A DNA stretch of 25,332 nt, taken from contig DGDY01000126.1 in assembly GCA_002385675.1 (NCBI GenBank), positions 1-25,332 on the forward strand, in the 5' to 3' direction. The stretch is from Anaerolineales bacterium UBA3940 (GTDB taxonomy: Bacteria; Chloroflexota; Anaerolineae; Aggregatilineales; UBA3940). The position numbers were made by a program, and so were the translations under genes. Positions 1 through 8,252 of this stretch are shown here, piece by piece; position 1 is the first letter of the stretch, and every line of letters begins with the position of its first letter. Under the pieces are notes generated by a model that was not told the origin of the DNA, did no database searches, and saw only the letters and a list, made by a program, of their open reading frames with translations.

Positions 1-248
1 TTGCGGGGGCGTAGCGGGTCGTGGTTGTCGCGGTGAGCCGGGTCGTACTGCGCGATGTGCATGTTCACGACCCACATTTCTCCGTCGCGCTCCTGCACAA
101 ACGCTTCCTGAATGCTGGCGTGACCGGCGCGGATCGACTTGATCTCCGTGCCGGTTAGCACCATACCGGCTTCCAGCGTTTCTTCGATGTGGTACTCGTG
201 GCGTGCTTTCCGGTTCCGGGTGATGACCTTGACGTTGTCAGTTGTCAT
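1..248 (-). CDS. smpB: SsrA-binding protein SmpB, N-terminal 82 residues (cut by window edge)
   Basis: SmpB binds tmRNA (SsrA) and brings it to stalled ribosomes for trans-translation in the cytoplasm. The minus-strand reading begins [19 protein letters not shown], then [19 protein letters not shown], and reaches [10 protein letters not shown] at the window edge. These are the hallmark SmpB segments (N-R-K-A-x-H-[ED]-Y, G-x-x-L-x-G-T-E-[IV]-K-S-[IL]-R, and [HN]xPLRPRKLLLH just beginning). The gene is cut after about 82 codons, roughly half of a normal SmpB of about 155 residues. Its ATG (246-248) overlaps the TGA of the upstream S41 protease by 4 bases (ATGA), so translational coupling is likely. 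Whether the tmRNA gene lies further along cannot be seen. Identification is secure. Confidence 0.95.
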   Translation of the reverse strand, partial: MTTDNVKVITRNRKARHEYHIEETLEAGMVLTGTEIKSIRAGHASIQEAFVQERDGEMWVVNMHIAQYDPAHRDNHDPLRPR

Positions 249-1600
249 TCCTCAACAACTCGCTCTTCTTGCAGATATTCAATCGCGCGCTCAAGCTGGA
301 TGTCCCCTGCGCCCTCATCAAGCGAGTTCTCGTCCGTTTCCACGACGATGTCAGGCTCCACGCCATTCTCGCTGATCGACGCGTTGTTGGGCGTGAACCA
401 CTCGGCGTAGGTTACGCGGAGTTGCCCGTTGTCGGAGAGGTTGTAGATAAGCTGCACCGAGCCCTTGCCGAAGGTCGTCTCTCCGATCAGGATGCCGCGC
501 CCGTTGTCCTGAATAGCGGCGGCGACGATCTCGGCGGCGCTGGCGCTGTTCTGGTTGACCAGCACAACGAGTGGTACTTCCTCCGCCAGGTCGCCGCTGC
601 TGACGCGGAACTCCTCGACCTCACCCGTTACCGTCCGCTCGGTGAGCACGAGCGAGCGCGGCAGGAACAGGTCGGCGACGCTCACCGCCTGATCGAGGAA
701 GCCGCCGGGGTTGTCGCGCAGGTCGAGGATGATGGCCTGTGCGCCCTGGTCGAGCAGGTCCTCAACCGCTTCGGTTAGCCGGTCGGTGGCAATCGCGTTG
801 AACTGGTACAGCGAGACGTACCCGATATCGTCCTCAAGCATCTCGGCTTCGACGGTGGGGATCTGGAGCCGCGCGCGCTTGACCGTCACCTCGATCAGCT
901 CATCCTCACCCTCGCGCAGCACGGTCAGATCAACTTCTGTGCCCGCCTTGCCGCGGATCATCACCAGCGCCTCGTTGAGGATCTTGTCGGTGATATCAAC
1001 GCCGTCCACCTCGACGATCACATCACCGGCCCTGATGCCGGCCTGTTCCGCCGGGCCGTCCTCGAACACGCGCACAATGAACACGCCACCCTCGGGGGCT
1101 TCCTGAACAAAGGCCCCGATGCCCTCGAACTCGCCGGTGTTGTCCTCGCGCAGGATGTCGGCGATGGACGGCGGTATGTAGGCGGTGTAGGGGTCGCCAA
1201 GCGAGTTGACCAGCCCCGTGATCGCGCCCTGAATCCGCTCCTCTTCATCGGGCAACTCGCCGAAGTACTGGCGCTCCAGCGTGTTCCACACCTCCCAGAA
1301 GACAGCCATATCGACGTCTTCGGGCTGCTCCTGCCGGGTCTGTGCGCCGAGTTCGGAGAGGTCTGGCCCCTCGGTTGCTGCAGCCGCAAGCCCAATATTG
1401 CCGAGCTGCGCTCCGGTGAGGAAGCCTGCGGTAAAGACCACTGCCGTGAAGGTTAACCCTAAAAGGGCGGCAAGCGCCCACCGGAACAGGCGAGTCCTGT
1501 GTGCCTGCTCATCCGCTCGTTCCATCATCTGAATCCCCAATCTAGCGCTTCGGTCTGCGATTGTGCGCCCGACCCGTCCAAACTCAACGTGCTCCATCAC
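245..1600 (-). CDS. S41 (CtpA/Tsp-type) membrane-anchored carboxy-terminal protease
   Basis: This is a serine protease of family S41 that cleaves near the C-termini of extracytoplasmic proteins. It has 451 residues: a cytosolic N-terminus, one membrane segment (about 40-63), a Prc-like helical region, a PDZ domain (about 150-240, including [12 protein letters not shown]) and the S41 catalytic core. The Ser-Lys dyad is visible as S354 in NSASAAE and K379 in TTFGKGSVQ, 25 residues apart as is usual in the family. The tail (from about 428) is acidic. The start overlaps the preceding S41 gene by 17 bases, and the stop overlaps smpB by 4 bases, so the three genes form one operon. M25 or M26 are possible later starts. 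The exact subfamily name (ctpA, ctpB or prc) cannot be assigned. Confidence 0.93.
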   Translation of the reverse strand: MMEHVEFGRVGRTIADRSARLGIQMMERADEQAHRTRLFRWALAALLGLTFTAVVFTAGFLTGAQLGNIGLAAAATEGPDLSELGAQTRQEQPEDVDMAVFWEVWNTLERQYFGELPDEEERIQGAITGLVNSLGDPYTAYIPPSIADILREDNTGEFEGIGAFVQEAPEGGVFIVRVFEDGPAEQAGIRAGDVIVEVDGVDITDKILNEALVMIRGKAGTEVDLTVLREGEDELIEVTVKRARLQIPTVEAEMLEDDIGYVSLYQFNAIATDRLTEAVEDLLDQGAQAIILDLRDNPGGFLDQAVSVADLFLPRSLVLTERTVTGEVEEFRVSSGDLAEEVPLVVLVNQNSASAAEIVAAAIQDNGRGILIGETTFGKGSVQLIYNLSDNGQLRVTYAEWFTPNNASISENGVEPDIVVETDENSLDEGAGDIQLERAIEYLQEERVVEE

Positions 1601-2801
1601 TTACTTCCGCCACGGCTAACTCGGAGTTCAAGTATTCGAGGGCGGCGCTCAGGGCGGCCTGCCCGTCCTCGTCAGATTCAACCGGGATGTCCGGCGTCAG
1701 GCCCTGATCCTGCAGGCGGTGGCGGTTCGGTGTGTACCACTCGGCGGTGGTGACGTGCAGCGACGAGCTGTCGCTGAGCGTCAGGATAAGCTGCACCGAG
1801 CCCTTACCAAATGTCTGCTCACCGACCAGCACCGCCCGCTCCCGATCCTGAAGCGCCCCGGCGACGATCTCGGATGCGCTTGCCGTGCCGCGATTGACGA
1901 GCACGACCAGCGGCTCCTCGGTCGCGGCGCCGCCCCGGCTGGCGCTGAAGGTTCGCTCCTCCCCGCCCTGGCGCGTTTCGTACAGCACAACGCCGCCATC
2001 CAGGAACTCGCTTACCACGTCGACTGCCGCGTTGACAAGCCCGCCGCCATTGTGCCGGAGATCGAGCACATAGGCCTCGACACCCTGCCGCCGGAGGTCG
2101 CTGATAGCCTCGCGCATTTCGCTGGCGGTGCGGTTGGTAAAGCGGGTGATCTGAATGTACCCGACGCGGGGGTCCTCTTCCAGCACCCGCGCAAACACCG
2201 ACGGTAGCAGGACTTCAGCGCGAACGATCTCGACGGTGAACACCTCCTCACCGCGCTGAAGCGTCAACTCGACCGGCTCGCCGACGGGGCCGCGTATCGC
2301 GGCAAGCAGGCCGTTCATATCTATCGAACTGGCGTGGACCTCGGTTCCATCCACGGCCAGGATAATATCGCCGGCTTTAAGGCCGGCTGCCTCCGCGGGG
2401 TTGTCGGCGTAGACCTGTGCGATCACGTAGCGCCCCTGCTCGTCCACACCAATCTCCGCGCCGACCCCGCCGAAGCTGCCGTCAAGGTTGTTCTTGTCCA
2501 GCTCGGCGGTTTGCGGCTCGGCGAAGTAGGTGTACGGGTCGTTCAGCGCAGCGACCATGCCAGCAGCAGCCCCGTATACGAGCTTCTCCTGCGGGGGGAG
2601 GTCGTACAGAAAGTGCCTCTCCAGCAGGGCCTCGGCTTCCTGCAACAGGCTGTAGTCGGTGGTGGCGGTGGGGCGGCTGAACCTCGCATGGTAGAGGTAG
2701 CCGGCGATGAACGCCCCGCCAAGCAGGATGCCGGCGATGAGTCCCTGAAGCACCGAGCGGCCAAACAGCCGCCAGGCTGTGTGTTTTTCATATGTTGACA
2801 T
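1584..2801 (-). CDS. S41 (CtpA/Tsp-type) membrane-anchored carboxy-terminal protease, tandem paralogue
   Basis: This is the first gene of the protease-smpB operon and encodes a second S41 peptidase of 405 residues. One N-terminal membrane segment (about 14-37) is followed by a PDZ domain (about 105-195, with AGDIILAVDGTEV) and the catalytic core. The dyad is S308 in GTASASE and K333 in QTFGKGSVQ, again 25 residues apart. It has the same plan as the following gene but is clearly diverged from it, so this is an old tandem duplication or a pair with different substrates. The ATG at 2801 is the first good start. The sequence before it (GAGAAATCTA) is a poor Shine-Dalgarno site. No -35/-10 pair stood out in its upstream region, so its promoter is unassigned. 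Confidence 0.92.
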   Translation of the reverse strand: MSTYEKHTAWRLFGRSVLQGLIAGILLGGAFIAGYLYHARFSRPTATTDYSLLQEAEALLERHFLYDLPPQEKLVYGAAAGMVAALNDPYTYFAEPQTAELDKNNLDGSFGGVGAEIGVDEQGRYVIAQVYADNPAEAAGLKAGDIILAVDGTEVHASSIDMNGLLAAIRGPVGEPVELTLQRGEEVFTVEIVRAEVLLPSVFARVLEEDPRVGYIQITRFTNRTASEMREAISDLRRQGVEAYVLDLRHNGGGLVNAAVDVVSEFLDGGVVLYETRQGGEERTFSASRGGAATEEPLVVLVNRGTASASEIVAGALQDRERAVLVGEQTFGKGSVQLILTLSDSSSLHVTTAEWYTPNRHRLQDQGLTPDIPVESDEDGQAALSAALEYLNSELAVAEVSDGAR

Positions 2802-2903
2802 TAGATTTCTCGATTGCTCGTTCCAGTAATCCTGCTATCCTCAAGGTAACATGCCTTGCCCCGGCGGGCGCAGGTTCCCGGTGAACGCTTTCAGTGAAGT
2901 ACA

Positions 2904-2926
2904 AAGCTGAGCAGCACGCTCAGCTT
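2904..2926. repeat. Perfect 9-bp inverted repeat in divergent control region
   Basis: AAGCTGAGC (2904-2912) and GCTCAGCTT (2918-2926) are exact reverse complements separated by AGCAC. The repeat lies between the divergent S41-smpB and Rsb-like operons. It directly abuts a TTGACA hexamer (2925-2930), but no good -10 hexamer follows at 16-18 bases. It could be an operator or a 5' UTR hairpin. No T-tract follows it, so a terminator is unlikely. Apart from this repeat and the promoter at 3004-3032, I see nothing else in 2802-3113. Confidence 0.6.
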
Positions 2927-3003
2927 GACATCCTGGGCAGATTTTAGCATACGGGTAGGTGGGTAGCTACAGCGCGGACCGAACCCCAAACCAACAAAGG
3001 TCA

Positions 3004-3032
3004 TTGTGTCCAGCGGGGAGTGCTTGTATAAT
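3004..3032 (+). promoter_or_regulatory. Sigma-70-type promoter of the partner-switching operon
   Basis: TTGTGT (3004-3009) and a perfect TATAAT (3027-3032) are separated by 17 bases. Transcription would begin near 3039, about 75 bases before the STAS start codon. The location means the upstream in-frame extension of the STAS reading frame would lie inside the promoter, which supports the start at 3114. Confidence 0.75.
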
Positions 3033-3096
3033 GCCAATGTTAACCCGACATCTTGTCGCCCGTCCTCTGTGCGAGGTCGGCTGTGTCATCATGTGC

Positions 3097-3102
3097 AGGA
3101 GG
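3097..3102 (+). promoter_or_regulatory. Shine-Dalgarno site deciding the STAS gene start
   Basis: AGGAGG lies 11 bases before the ATG at 3114. It fixes that start rather than the longer in-frame extension beginning at 3006. Confidence 0.8.
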
Positions 3103-3113
3103 CTTCCTCAAAA

Positions 3114-3446
3114 ATGGAGATCACCGTAAAGCAGATGAACCGGGTTGCCTTGATCCTGGTCGAGGGGCGTGTGGACAGCAGCACAGCGCCCGAACTTGGC
3201 CGAGCCCTTGACGAGCGGCTGGATAGCGGCAACCGGAACATCGTCGTGGACCTCAACCAGGTAGACTACATGAGCAGCGCCGGCCTGCGGGAACTGGTCG
3301 CGGCATTGAAGCGGGCGAAGACGTCCGGTGGTGATGTCCGGTTGAGCGCGCCCTCCGAGCGCGTGGCCGAGGTGTTAGAGCTGGCAGGTCTCGACTCGAT
3401 CTTCCAAATCTACGATAATCAGGTTGATGCGGTCGGCAGCTTCTAG
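3114..3446 (+). CDS. STAS-domain anti-sigma factor antagonist (SpoIIAA/RsbV-like)
   Basis: This is a 110-residue single STAS domain. Family members bind and sequester an anti-sigma kinase when dephosphorylated and are switched off by serine phosphorylation. The diagnostic stretch VVDLNQVDYMSSAGLREL aligns with the SpoIIAA/RsbV phosphorylation loop. Ser55 (second S of SSAGL) occupies the phosphoacceptor position, although the preceding Asp of the DSSGL form is replaced by Ser. The start is set by AGGAGG at 3097. The gene is first in an operon with two RsbW/SpoIIAB-like kinases and an RsbU/SpoIIE-like phosphatase, so its upstream regulators are encoded beside it. The target sigma factor or other output is not in the window. 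Confidence 0.92.
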   Translation: MEITVKQMNRVALILVEGRVDSSTAPELGRALDERLDSGNRNIVVDLNQVDYMSSAGLRELVAALKRAKTSGGDVRLSAPSERVAEVLELAGLDSIFQIYDNQVDAVGSF

Positions 3447-3483
3447 CCCTCGCTGGCCTTTGCATACGCTGAGGCAACCCCCC

Positions 3484-4272
3484 ATGCCAGATGTGCGCCA
3501 CCTGACTGTCGGTGGTCGGTATGCCAATATACCAACCATCACCAACTTCGTCGGCGAAGCGGCGGCTGCCGCAGGGCTGAAGGAATCTGAAATTTTCCAC
3601 TGCCAGATGGCTGTCGACGAAGCCTGTACCAACATCATCGAGCACGCATACGGCGGCGAGAACATCGGCACGATACAGGTCACCTGCATTGTCGAGCCAG
3701 GACTGTGTAAGATCATAGTAGTGGACGAGGGCAAGCAGTTTGACCCGACGAGCGTGCCGGAGCCAAAACTCGACGCCAAGCTGGAGGATATCCGCCCTGG
3801 CGGAATCGGGCTCCACCTGATGCGGCAGTTTATGGACGAGGTGCGCTTCGAGTTCGAAGAGGGGCGGAACACGCTGACGATGATCAAGCGTGGTGAAGTC
3901 GTCCCCAACTCTGCCAGGGAAGGCGACATACTGGTCAAGGAGACGCGTCCCGGCGTGTGGTCGGTGATACCTCATGGCCGGTTGGACGCGGCGGCCTCTC
4001 CGGCTTTAGATAATGTGCTGGCCGAGCTGTTTGAGCGGGGGCACGACCGGCTGGTGGTCGATATGACGGCAGTCAGCTACATCTCAAGCCGGGGGCTTAA
4101 ATCGCTGGTTTCGGCCTGGCGAAAGGCACGCGAGCGCGGTGGGGACGTGCTCCTGTGCTCGTTGCCGTCGCATGTATACAAGGTCTTTGAGACGGTCGGC
4201 TTTACGCGCGTCTTTACGATTTACCCAGACTGCGATGCGGCGCTTGCGGACGCGGATTCCAGGGGCGCCTAG
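3484..4272 (+). CDS. Anti-sigma-type serine kinase fused to a STAS domain
   Basis: This 262-residue fusion has an N-terminal GHKL ATPase domain of the RsbW/SpoIIAB type (about 1-137) and a C-terminal STAS domain (about 147-258). In the kinase half the N-box reads AVDEACTNIIEHAY (E46, N50), the G1 box is VVDEGKQFDP (D81) and the glycine lid is GGIGLHLMRQFMDEV (106 onward), so ATP binding and kinase activity look intact. The STAS half keeps the phosphoacceptor Ser202 in YISSRGLKSL, with Arg where the neighbouring stand-alone STAS has Ala. I chose the ATG at 3484, where clear homology begins, over the start at 3424, which overlaps the previous gene. The spacer to the STAS gene is 37 bases. Kinase and antagonist are normally separate proteins, so self-phosphorylation or intramolecular sequestration is possible but is inference. 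Confidence 0.9.
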   Translation: MPDVRHLTVGGRYANIPTITNFVGEAAAAAGLKESEIFHCQMAVDEACTNIIEHAYGGENIGTIQVTCIVEPGLCKIIVVDEGKQFDPTSVPEPKLDAKLEDIRPGGIGLHLMRQFMDEVRFEFEEGRNTLTMIKRGEVVPNSAREGDILVKETRPGVWSVIPHGRLDAAASPALDNVLAELFERGHDRLVVDMTAVSYISSRGLKSLVSAWRKARERGGDVLLCSLPSHVYKVFETVGFTRVFTIYPDCDAALADADSRGA

Positions 4273-4312
4273 TGTAAGAGGGTCCCGCCGGACCCGGTCC
4301 GCCTATGAGGTT

Positions 4313-4320
4313 AGGGAGGA
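4313..4320 (+). promoter_or_regulatory. Shine-Dalgarno site deciding a GTG start
   Basis: AGGGAGGA lies 6 bases before GTG at 4327. It supports that GTG start, and hence the N-terminal membrane segment of the second kinase, over an internal ATG near 4414. Confidence 0.8.
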
Positions 4321-4326
4321 ATCAGC

Positions 4327-4860
4327 GTGCAACAAGGTCCCTTCTGGGGGCACCTGTCACTGGTGCCGCTTGTCGCCAGTGGCGTGCTCGCCATTCTACT
4401 ACTATTGTCAGCTATGATGCTCCGAAAGCGTACCCTTCGACTTCGCTTGCCTGCCCGTTTTGAAAGTATCCGCTGGCTGAGCTCAGTAGTTGACGAGCTA
4501 GCCCGCGAAGCGAGGATGAGCGAGGAGGCCATCTTCCAGTGCCGTCTGGCGATCGACGAGGCGCTGGCCAACATCATCAACCACTCGTATCGTCGCGACC
4601 CCTCCGGCGAGATTGAGGCGTTCATCCAGGCTGACAGCGCCGGTTTTCGCATCCACCTGACCGACTACGGCGAACCGTACGACCCGACCAGTGTGAATGT
4701 ACCGGCGATGACTCGCTCCATCGACGAGGTGAAGCCGGGTGGGCTCGGGCTGCACCTGATGCGGAGCGTCATGGATAAGGTGGAATACACACCTGGGCCT
4801 CGCGGTAACCGGCTGGTGATGGTCAAGCACTGCCGCAACGGGCAGGCTGCAACGAGCTAA
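4327..4860 (+). CDS. Membrane-anchored RsbW/SpoIIAB-like serine kinase
   Basis: This is a 177-residue GHKL-fold anti-sigma-type kinase. It starts with a hydrophobic segment (about 9-31, rich in Leu/Val/Ala) followed by a basic RKRTLRLRLP stretch, consistent with one membrane anchor and a cytosolic kinase. The ATPase motifs are the N-box AIDEALANIINHSY (E78, N82), the G1 box LTDYGEPYDP (D113) and the lid GGLGLHLMRSVMDKV (138 onward). The GTG start at 4327 is set by AGGGAGGA six bases upstream. Starting instead at the internal ATG would delete the anchor. It resembles the kinase half of the preceding gene, including the DPTSV and GLHLMR segments, so the two probably arose by duplication. Membrane location matches the following membrane phosphatase. 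SpoIIAB and RsbW are soluble, so the anchor is unusual. Confidence 0.9.
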   Translation: MQQGPFWGHLSLVPLVASGVLAILLLLSAMMLRKRTLRLRLPARFESIRWLSSVVDELAREARMSEEAIFQCRLAIDEALANIINHSYRRDPSGEIEAFIQADSAGFRIHLTDYGEPYDPTSVNVPAMTRSIDEVKPGGLGLHLMRSVMDKVEYTPGPRGNRLVMVKHCRNGQAATS

Positions 4861-4895
4861 CCCGAATCACTGCGTGAGGTCTTCCAGGCATTACT

Positions 4896-7800
4896 ATGCC
4901 ACCATTTCTCGCCGGACTCCTCAGCGCCGCCTTGCTGGCTGGCGCTATCCTGTTGTGGGTGCTGATCCGCCGGCTGCGGGCGAGGCAGGCCGTAGATGAA
5001 CTGACCTCGCTCAACGTCATGGGGCTAGAACTGCTCCGTGCGAAGTTAAACGTGGATGACCTCGTTGAGCTGGTTTACCAGCAGGCGGGGCAGATCGTCC
5101 CCACTGACAACTTCCAGCTTGGGCTGTTCGACCACGATGCCTACGTCGTCAAGGTGTGGGTGCGGCGCGGGGAGCGCCAGGAGCCAACCGTCTTCCCCGT
5201 AGGCGGGCGGCAGGGTATCCCCGGTCTGCTGCGCGAGACCGCGCAGCCGCTGCTCATCCACAACCTCGATACTCACAACCTTGATGCCGAGCGCGACCGG
5301 CTGCCCGCACCGGGCGATACGCCGCTGCAAGACAGCTTCAAGTCCGGACTGTTCGTGCCGCTGATCGCCGGTACGTCGGTCATCGGCCTGATCGTGGTGA
5401 CGAGCGAGCAGCCCTCCCGCTTCGACGAAGAGCAGCTCCATCGGCTGACCGCGCTGGCGAACCTCGCGGCGGCGGCCATCCGCAATGCCCAGCTTTACGA
5501 GAGCGCACGGCACCGCGCCGAGCAGCTTAACCTGATCGCGCAGGTGAGCGCGCAGGTGTCGTCCGTCCAGCCGCTGCGCGACCTGTTCGAGCAGTTCGTT
5601 ACGCTGACCAAAGAGACGTTCGGTTACTACTACGTCGGCATCTTTGTGCTGGATGGCAACCGCCTGGTCGTCGGCGCGACGACGGACCCCGACCTGGATG
5701 AGCTTGTCATCGAGCCCGGGGAGGGCATGGTCGGCTGGGCGGCGCAGCAGGGCGAGCCGGCGCTCGCTGGCAACGTCGAGAAGGACCCGCGCTACCGTCA
5801 GGTGGGCGTGCTGCCGCAGACGCGGAGCGAGGTCGCCATCCCGCTCAAGGCGGAGGGCCGGGTGCTCGGCGTGCTCGACGTGCAGAGCGACCAGGTAGAC
5901 GCCTTCAAGCGTGAGGACGTTCTGCTACTTGAGACGCTCGCCAGCCAGATCGCGATTGCCATTGAGCAGGCCGAGACGTATGAGACGGAGCGGCGGCTCA
6001 GCCAGCGCCTTGAGACGCTGGTGCAGGTCAATCAGGCGGTTGCATCCATCCTTGACCTTGACGACCTCCTTGAGCGCCTGGTCGAACTGATCAGCGAGGC
6101 CTTTGGCTTTGAGCGGGTGCACATCTTCATCCGGGTGGGGGATGTCCTTGTGTTCCGCGCCGGGGTCGGCCCGTACAGCGTGCGCTGGCTGATCAACGAG
6201 CTGTCTTACGGGATCGAGGAGCACGGCCTGATCCCCAAGGTAGCGCGCACCGGGAAGCCTCTCATCATCGGCGATGTACGCGAGTCGGAAGATTACCGTG
6301 TCCGTGCCGGGCTAGAGGACACCCGCTCGGAGATGGCCATTCCCATCCAGATGGCCGGTCGGGTCATGGGCGTGCTTGACGTGCAGAGCGACCAGCCCGA
6401 CGCGTTCTCGGACGAGGAATGCATGCTGATGCAGTCGCTGGCGGACTCGGCGGCGGTTGCCATTCGCAATGCGGCGCTGTACGCCAACGAGCGCAGGCGG
6501 CGCAACCTCGCCGACACGCTGCGTGAGGTGAGCGCAACGCTGGCCTCGGAGCTTGACACGGACGGCGTGATCGCCGAGGTGCTGGAGGGCCTGCGCCGGG
6601 TGACCATGCTCAACACGGCGGCGGTGTGGCTGTTCGATGAGAATGCTGACATGGTCACGATCTATGCGACGCACGGCCCGGACCTTGAAGGCTACGTCGG
6701 GTATCGCGTGCCGCTCGACGAGTTTGCAGCCGAGGCTGAGGAGGCTGAGAGCGCCATCCGGCGCATCCAGCAGGCTCTGCTCGGGCTGGCTGAGGACCAG
6801 CCGCTGATCACCGTGCCGCTTGCCGTTGGTGGGCGGCTGATCGGCTACCTCGTCGCCGAGCCACGATACGCGTGGCTCCAGACGACGGATGACATTGAGA
6901 TTATCTCCGCCTTTGCCAGCCAGGCGGCGATTGCCATCAGCAACGCGCGGCTGTACGCCGCACAGCAGGTCGAGGCGTATGTGACAACGGTGCTCCTCCA
7001 GGTTGCGGAGGCGGTCAACGCGCAGGCGGAGGAGGGCGCCGCGCTGGAGACGATTGCCCGGTTGACCGCGCTACTGGCAGGCGTCAGCCGCTGTCTGATC
7101 CTCCGCTGGGAGCCTGAGGAGAAGGCGTACTACCTTGCGGCGCAGTACGGCATTGCGCGGGATCGCTTCGCTGCCAGCGTAGACGCGCCGCTGCCGGCGG
7201 AGCGCTATCCCCTGCTTGACCTGCTCAGCGTGACGGATCAGCCGCTTGGCGCAGGGCAGGGCTACCAGCTCCCCGTGCCGGAGCCTATCGCCGCGCTGCT
7301 GCCCTCTCCGGCGGTGATGTGCTTCCCACTCGTGGCGAAGAGCGGTATGGCGGGCCTGCTCATTGTGGACGACCCGCGCAAGAGCAACAACCCCCGCCTG
7401 ATGAACATTCTGGCTGGCATCGCGCACCAGACGGCGACAGTCCTCGAAACCGCGCGCCTGCAGACGAGTGTGACGGAGCGGCGCCGCCTGGAGCAGGAGT
7501 TGGAAGTCGCGCGGAGCATTCAGGCCAGCTTCATACCGGACACCGCACCGGAGGTTCCCGGCTGGGAGGTTGCGGCGGTGTGGCGTGCTGCGCGGCAGGT
7601 CAGCGGCGACTTCTACGACTTCGTGCCGCTGCCCGACGGGCTGTGGGGGCTGGTCATTGCGGATGTTGCGGACAAGGGCACGCCGGCGGCGCTCTTTATG
7701 GCTGTCTGCCGCACGCTGCTGCGCGCTGCCGCCGTCAGTCAGCGCTCGCCCGCGCGCACGCTGATGCAGGTCAACGACCTGCTGCTGAGCGACGCCGGGA

Positions 7801-8219
7801 CCGACCTGTTTGTGACGATGTTCTACGCCGTGTGGGACCCACAGACCGCCACTGTCACCTATGCGAGCGGCGGGCACAACCCGCCCCTGCTGGTGCGGGC
7901 GAGTGGTGAGATCGTTGAGCTTGACAGCCGGGGCATTGCACTGGGGGTGATCCGCGACATCGAGCTGGATGAGTACAGCGTCACGCTGGGGCCTGGCGAT
8001 ATGCTCGTCGCGTACACCGACGGGGTCACCGAGGCGATGAAGAACAACTACGTTCAGTGGGGGGTGGAGCGCTTCCGTGAGGCGCTGGCCAGAGCACCAC
8101 ACGGCGCGGACGCGACAATCCAGCATGTGCTGCACGAGATTGACCAGTTTGTGTCGGGCGCGCACCAGAGCGACGACCTCACGATGTGGGTGCTGCGCCG
8201 CAAGAACGAGGCAGAGTAG
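4896..8219 (+). CDS. Membrane-anchored multi-GAF PP2C/SpoIIE-type serine phosphatase (RsbU-like)
   Basis: This 1107-residue sensor phosphatase probably dephosphorylates STAS antagonists. In order it has one membrane segment (about 5-24), then five GAF or GAF-like domains (about 52-200, 225-360, 390-530, 550-690 and 710-853). A short helical linker (855-880, ERRRLEQELEVARSIQ) leads to a PP2C/SpoIIE domain (about 890-1103). The phosphatase metal-binding motifs are present: VSGDFYDF, IADVADKGTPAAL, ASGGHNPPLLV, YTDGVTEA and SDDLTMWVL. GAF2 and GAF3 share near-identical ends (GVLDVQSDQ), including an 18-base exact DNA repeat (5877-5894 and 6378-6395), which indicates domain duplication. The GAF domains would sense small molecules or redox state, but no ligand can be read from the sequence. 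It is last in the operon, 35 bases after the kinase, and its ribosome-binding site is weak. It ends at the terminator at 8253. Confidence 0.93.
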   Translation: MPPFLAGLLSAALLAGAILLWVLIRRLRARQAVDELTSLNVMGLELLRAKLNVDDLVELVYQQAGQIVPTDNFQLGLFDHDAYVVKVWVRRGERQEPTVFPVGGRQGIPGLLRETAQPLLIHNLDTHNLDAERDRLPAPGDTPLQDSFKSGLFVPLIAGTSVIGLIVVTSEQPSRFDEEQLHRLTALANLAAAAIRNAQLYESARHRAEQLNLIAQVSAQVSSVQPLRDLFEQFVTLTKETFGYYYVGIFVLDGNRLVVGATTDPDLDELVIEPGEGMVGWAAQQGEPALAGNVEKDPRYRQVGVLPQTRSEVAIPLKAEGRVLGVLDVQSDQVDAFKREDVLLLETLASQIAIAIEQAETYETERRLSQRLETLVQVNQAVASILDLDDLLERLVELISEAFGFERVHIFIRVGDVLVFRAGVGPYSVRWLINELSYGIEEHGLIPKVARTGKPLIIGDVRESEDYRVRAGLEDTRSEMAIPIQMAGRVMGVLDVQSDQPDAFSDEECMLMQSLADSAAVAIRNAALYANERRRRNLADTLREVSATLASELDTDGVIAEVLEGLRRVTMLNTAAVWLFDENADMVTIYATHGPDLEGYVGYRVPLDEFAAEAEEAESAIRRIQQALLGLAEDQPLITVPLAVGGRLIGYLVAEPRYAWLQTTDDIEIISAFASQAAIAISNARLYAAQQVEAYVTTVLLQVAEAVNAQAEEGAALETIARLTALLAGVSRCLILRWEPEEKAYYLAAQYGIARDRFAASVDAPLPAERYPLLDLLSVTDQPLGAGQGYQLPVPEPIAALLPSPAVMCFPLVAKSGMAGLLIVDDPRKSNNPRLMNILAGIAHQTATVLETARLQTSVTERRRLEQELEVARSIQASFIPDTAPEVPGWEVAAVWRAARQVSGDFYDFVPLPDGLWGLVIADVADKGTPAALFMAVCRTLLRAAAVSQRSPARTLMQVNDLLLSDAGTDLFVTMFYAVWDPQTATVTYASGGHNPPLLVRASGEIVELDSRGIALGVIRDIELDEYSVTLGPGDMLVAYTDGVTEAMKNNYVQWGVERFREALARAPHGADATIQHVLHEIDQFVSGAHQSDDLTMWVLRRKNEAE

Positions 8220-8252
8220 GGCGTTGTCATAACTGCCAGCTTGCCGGATCAA

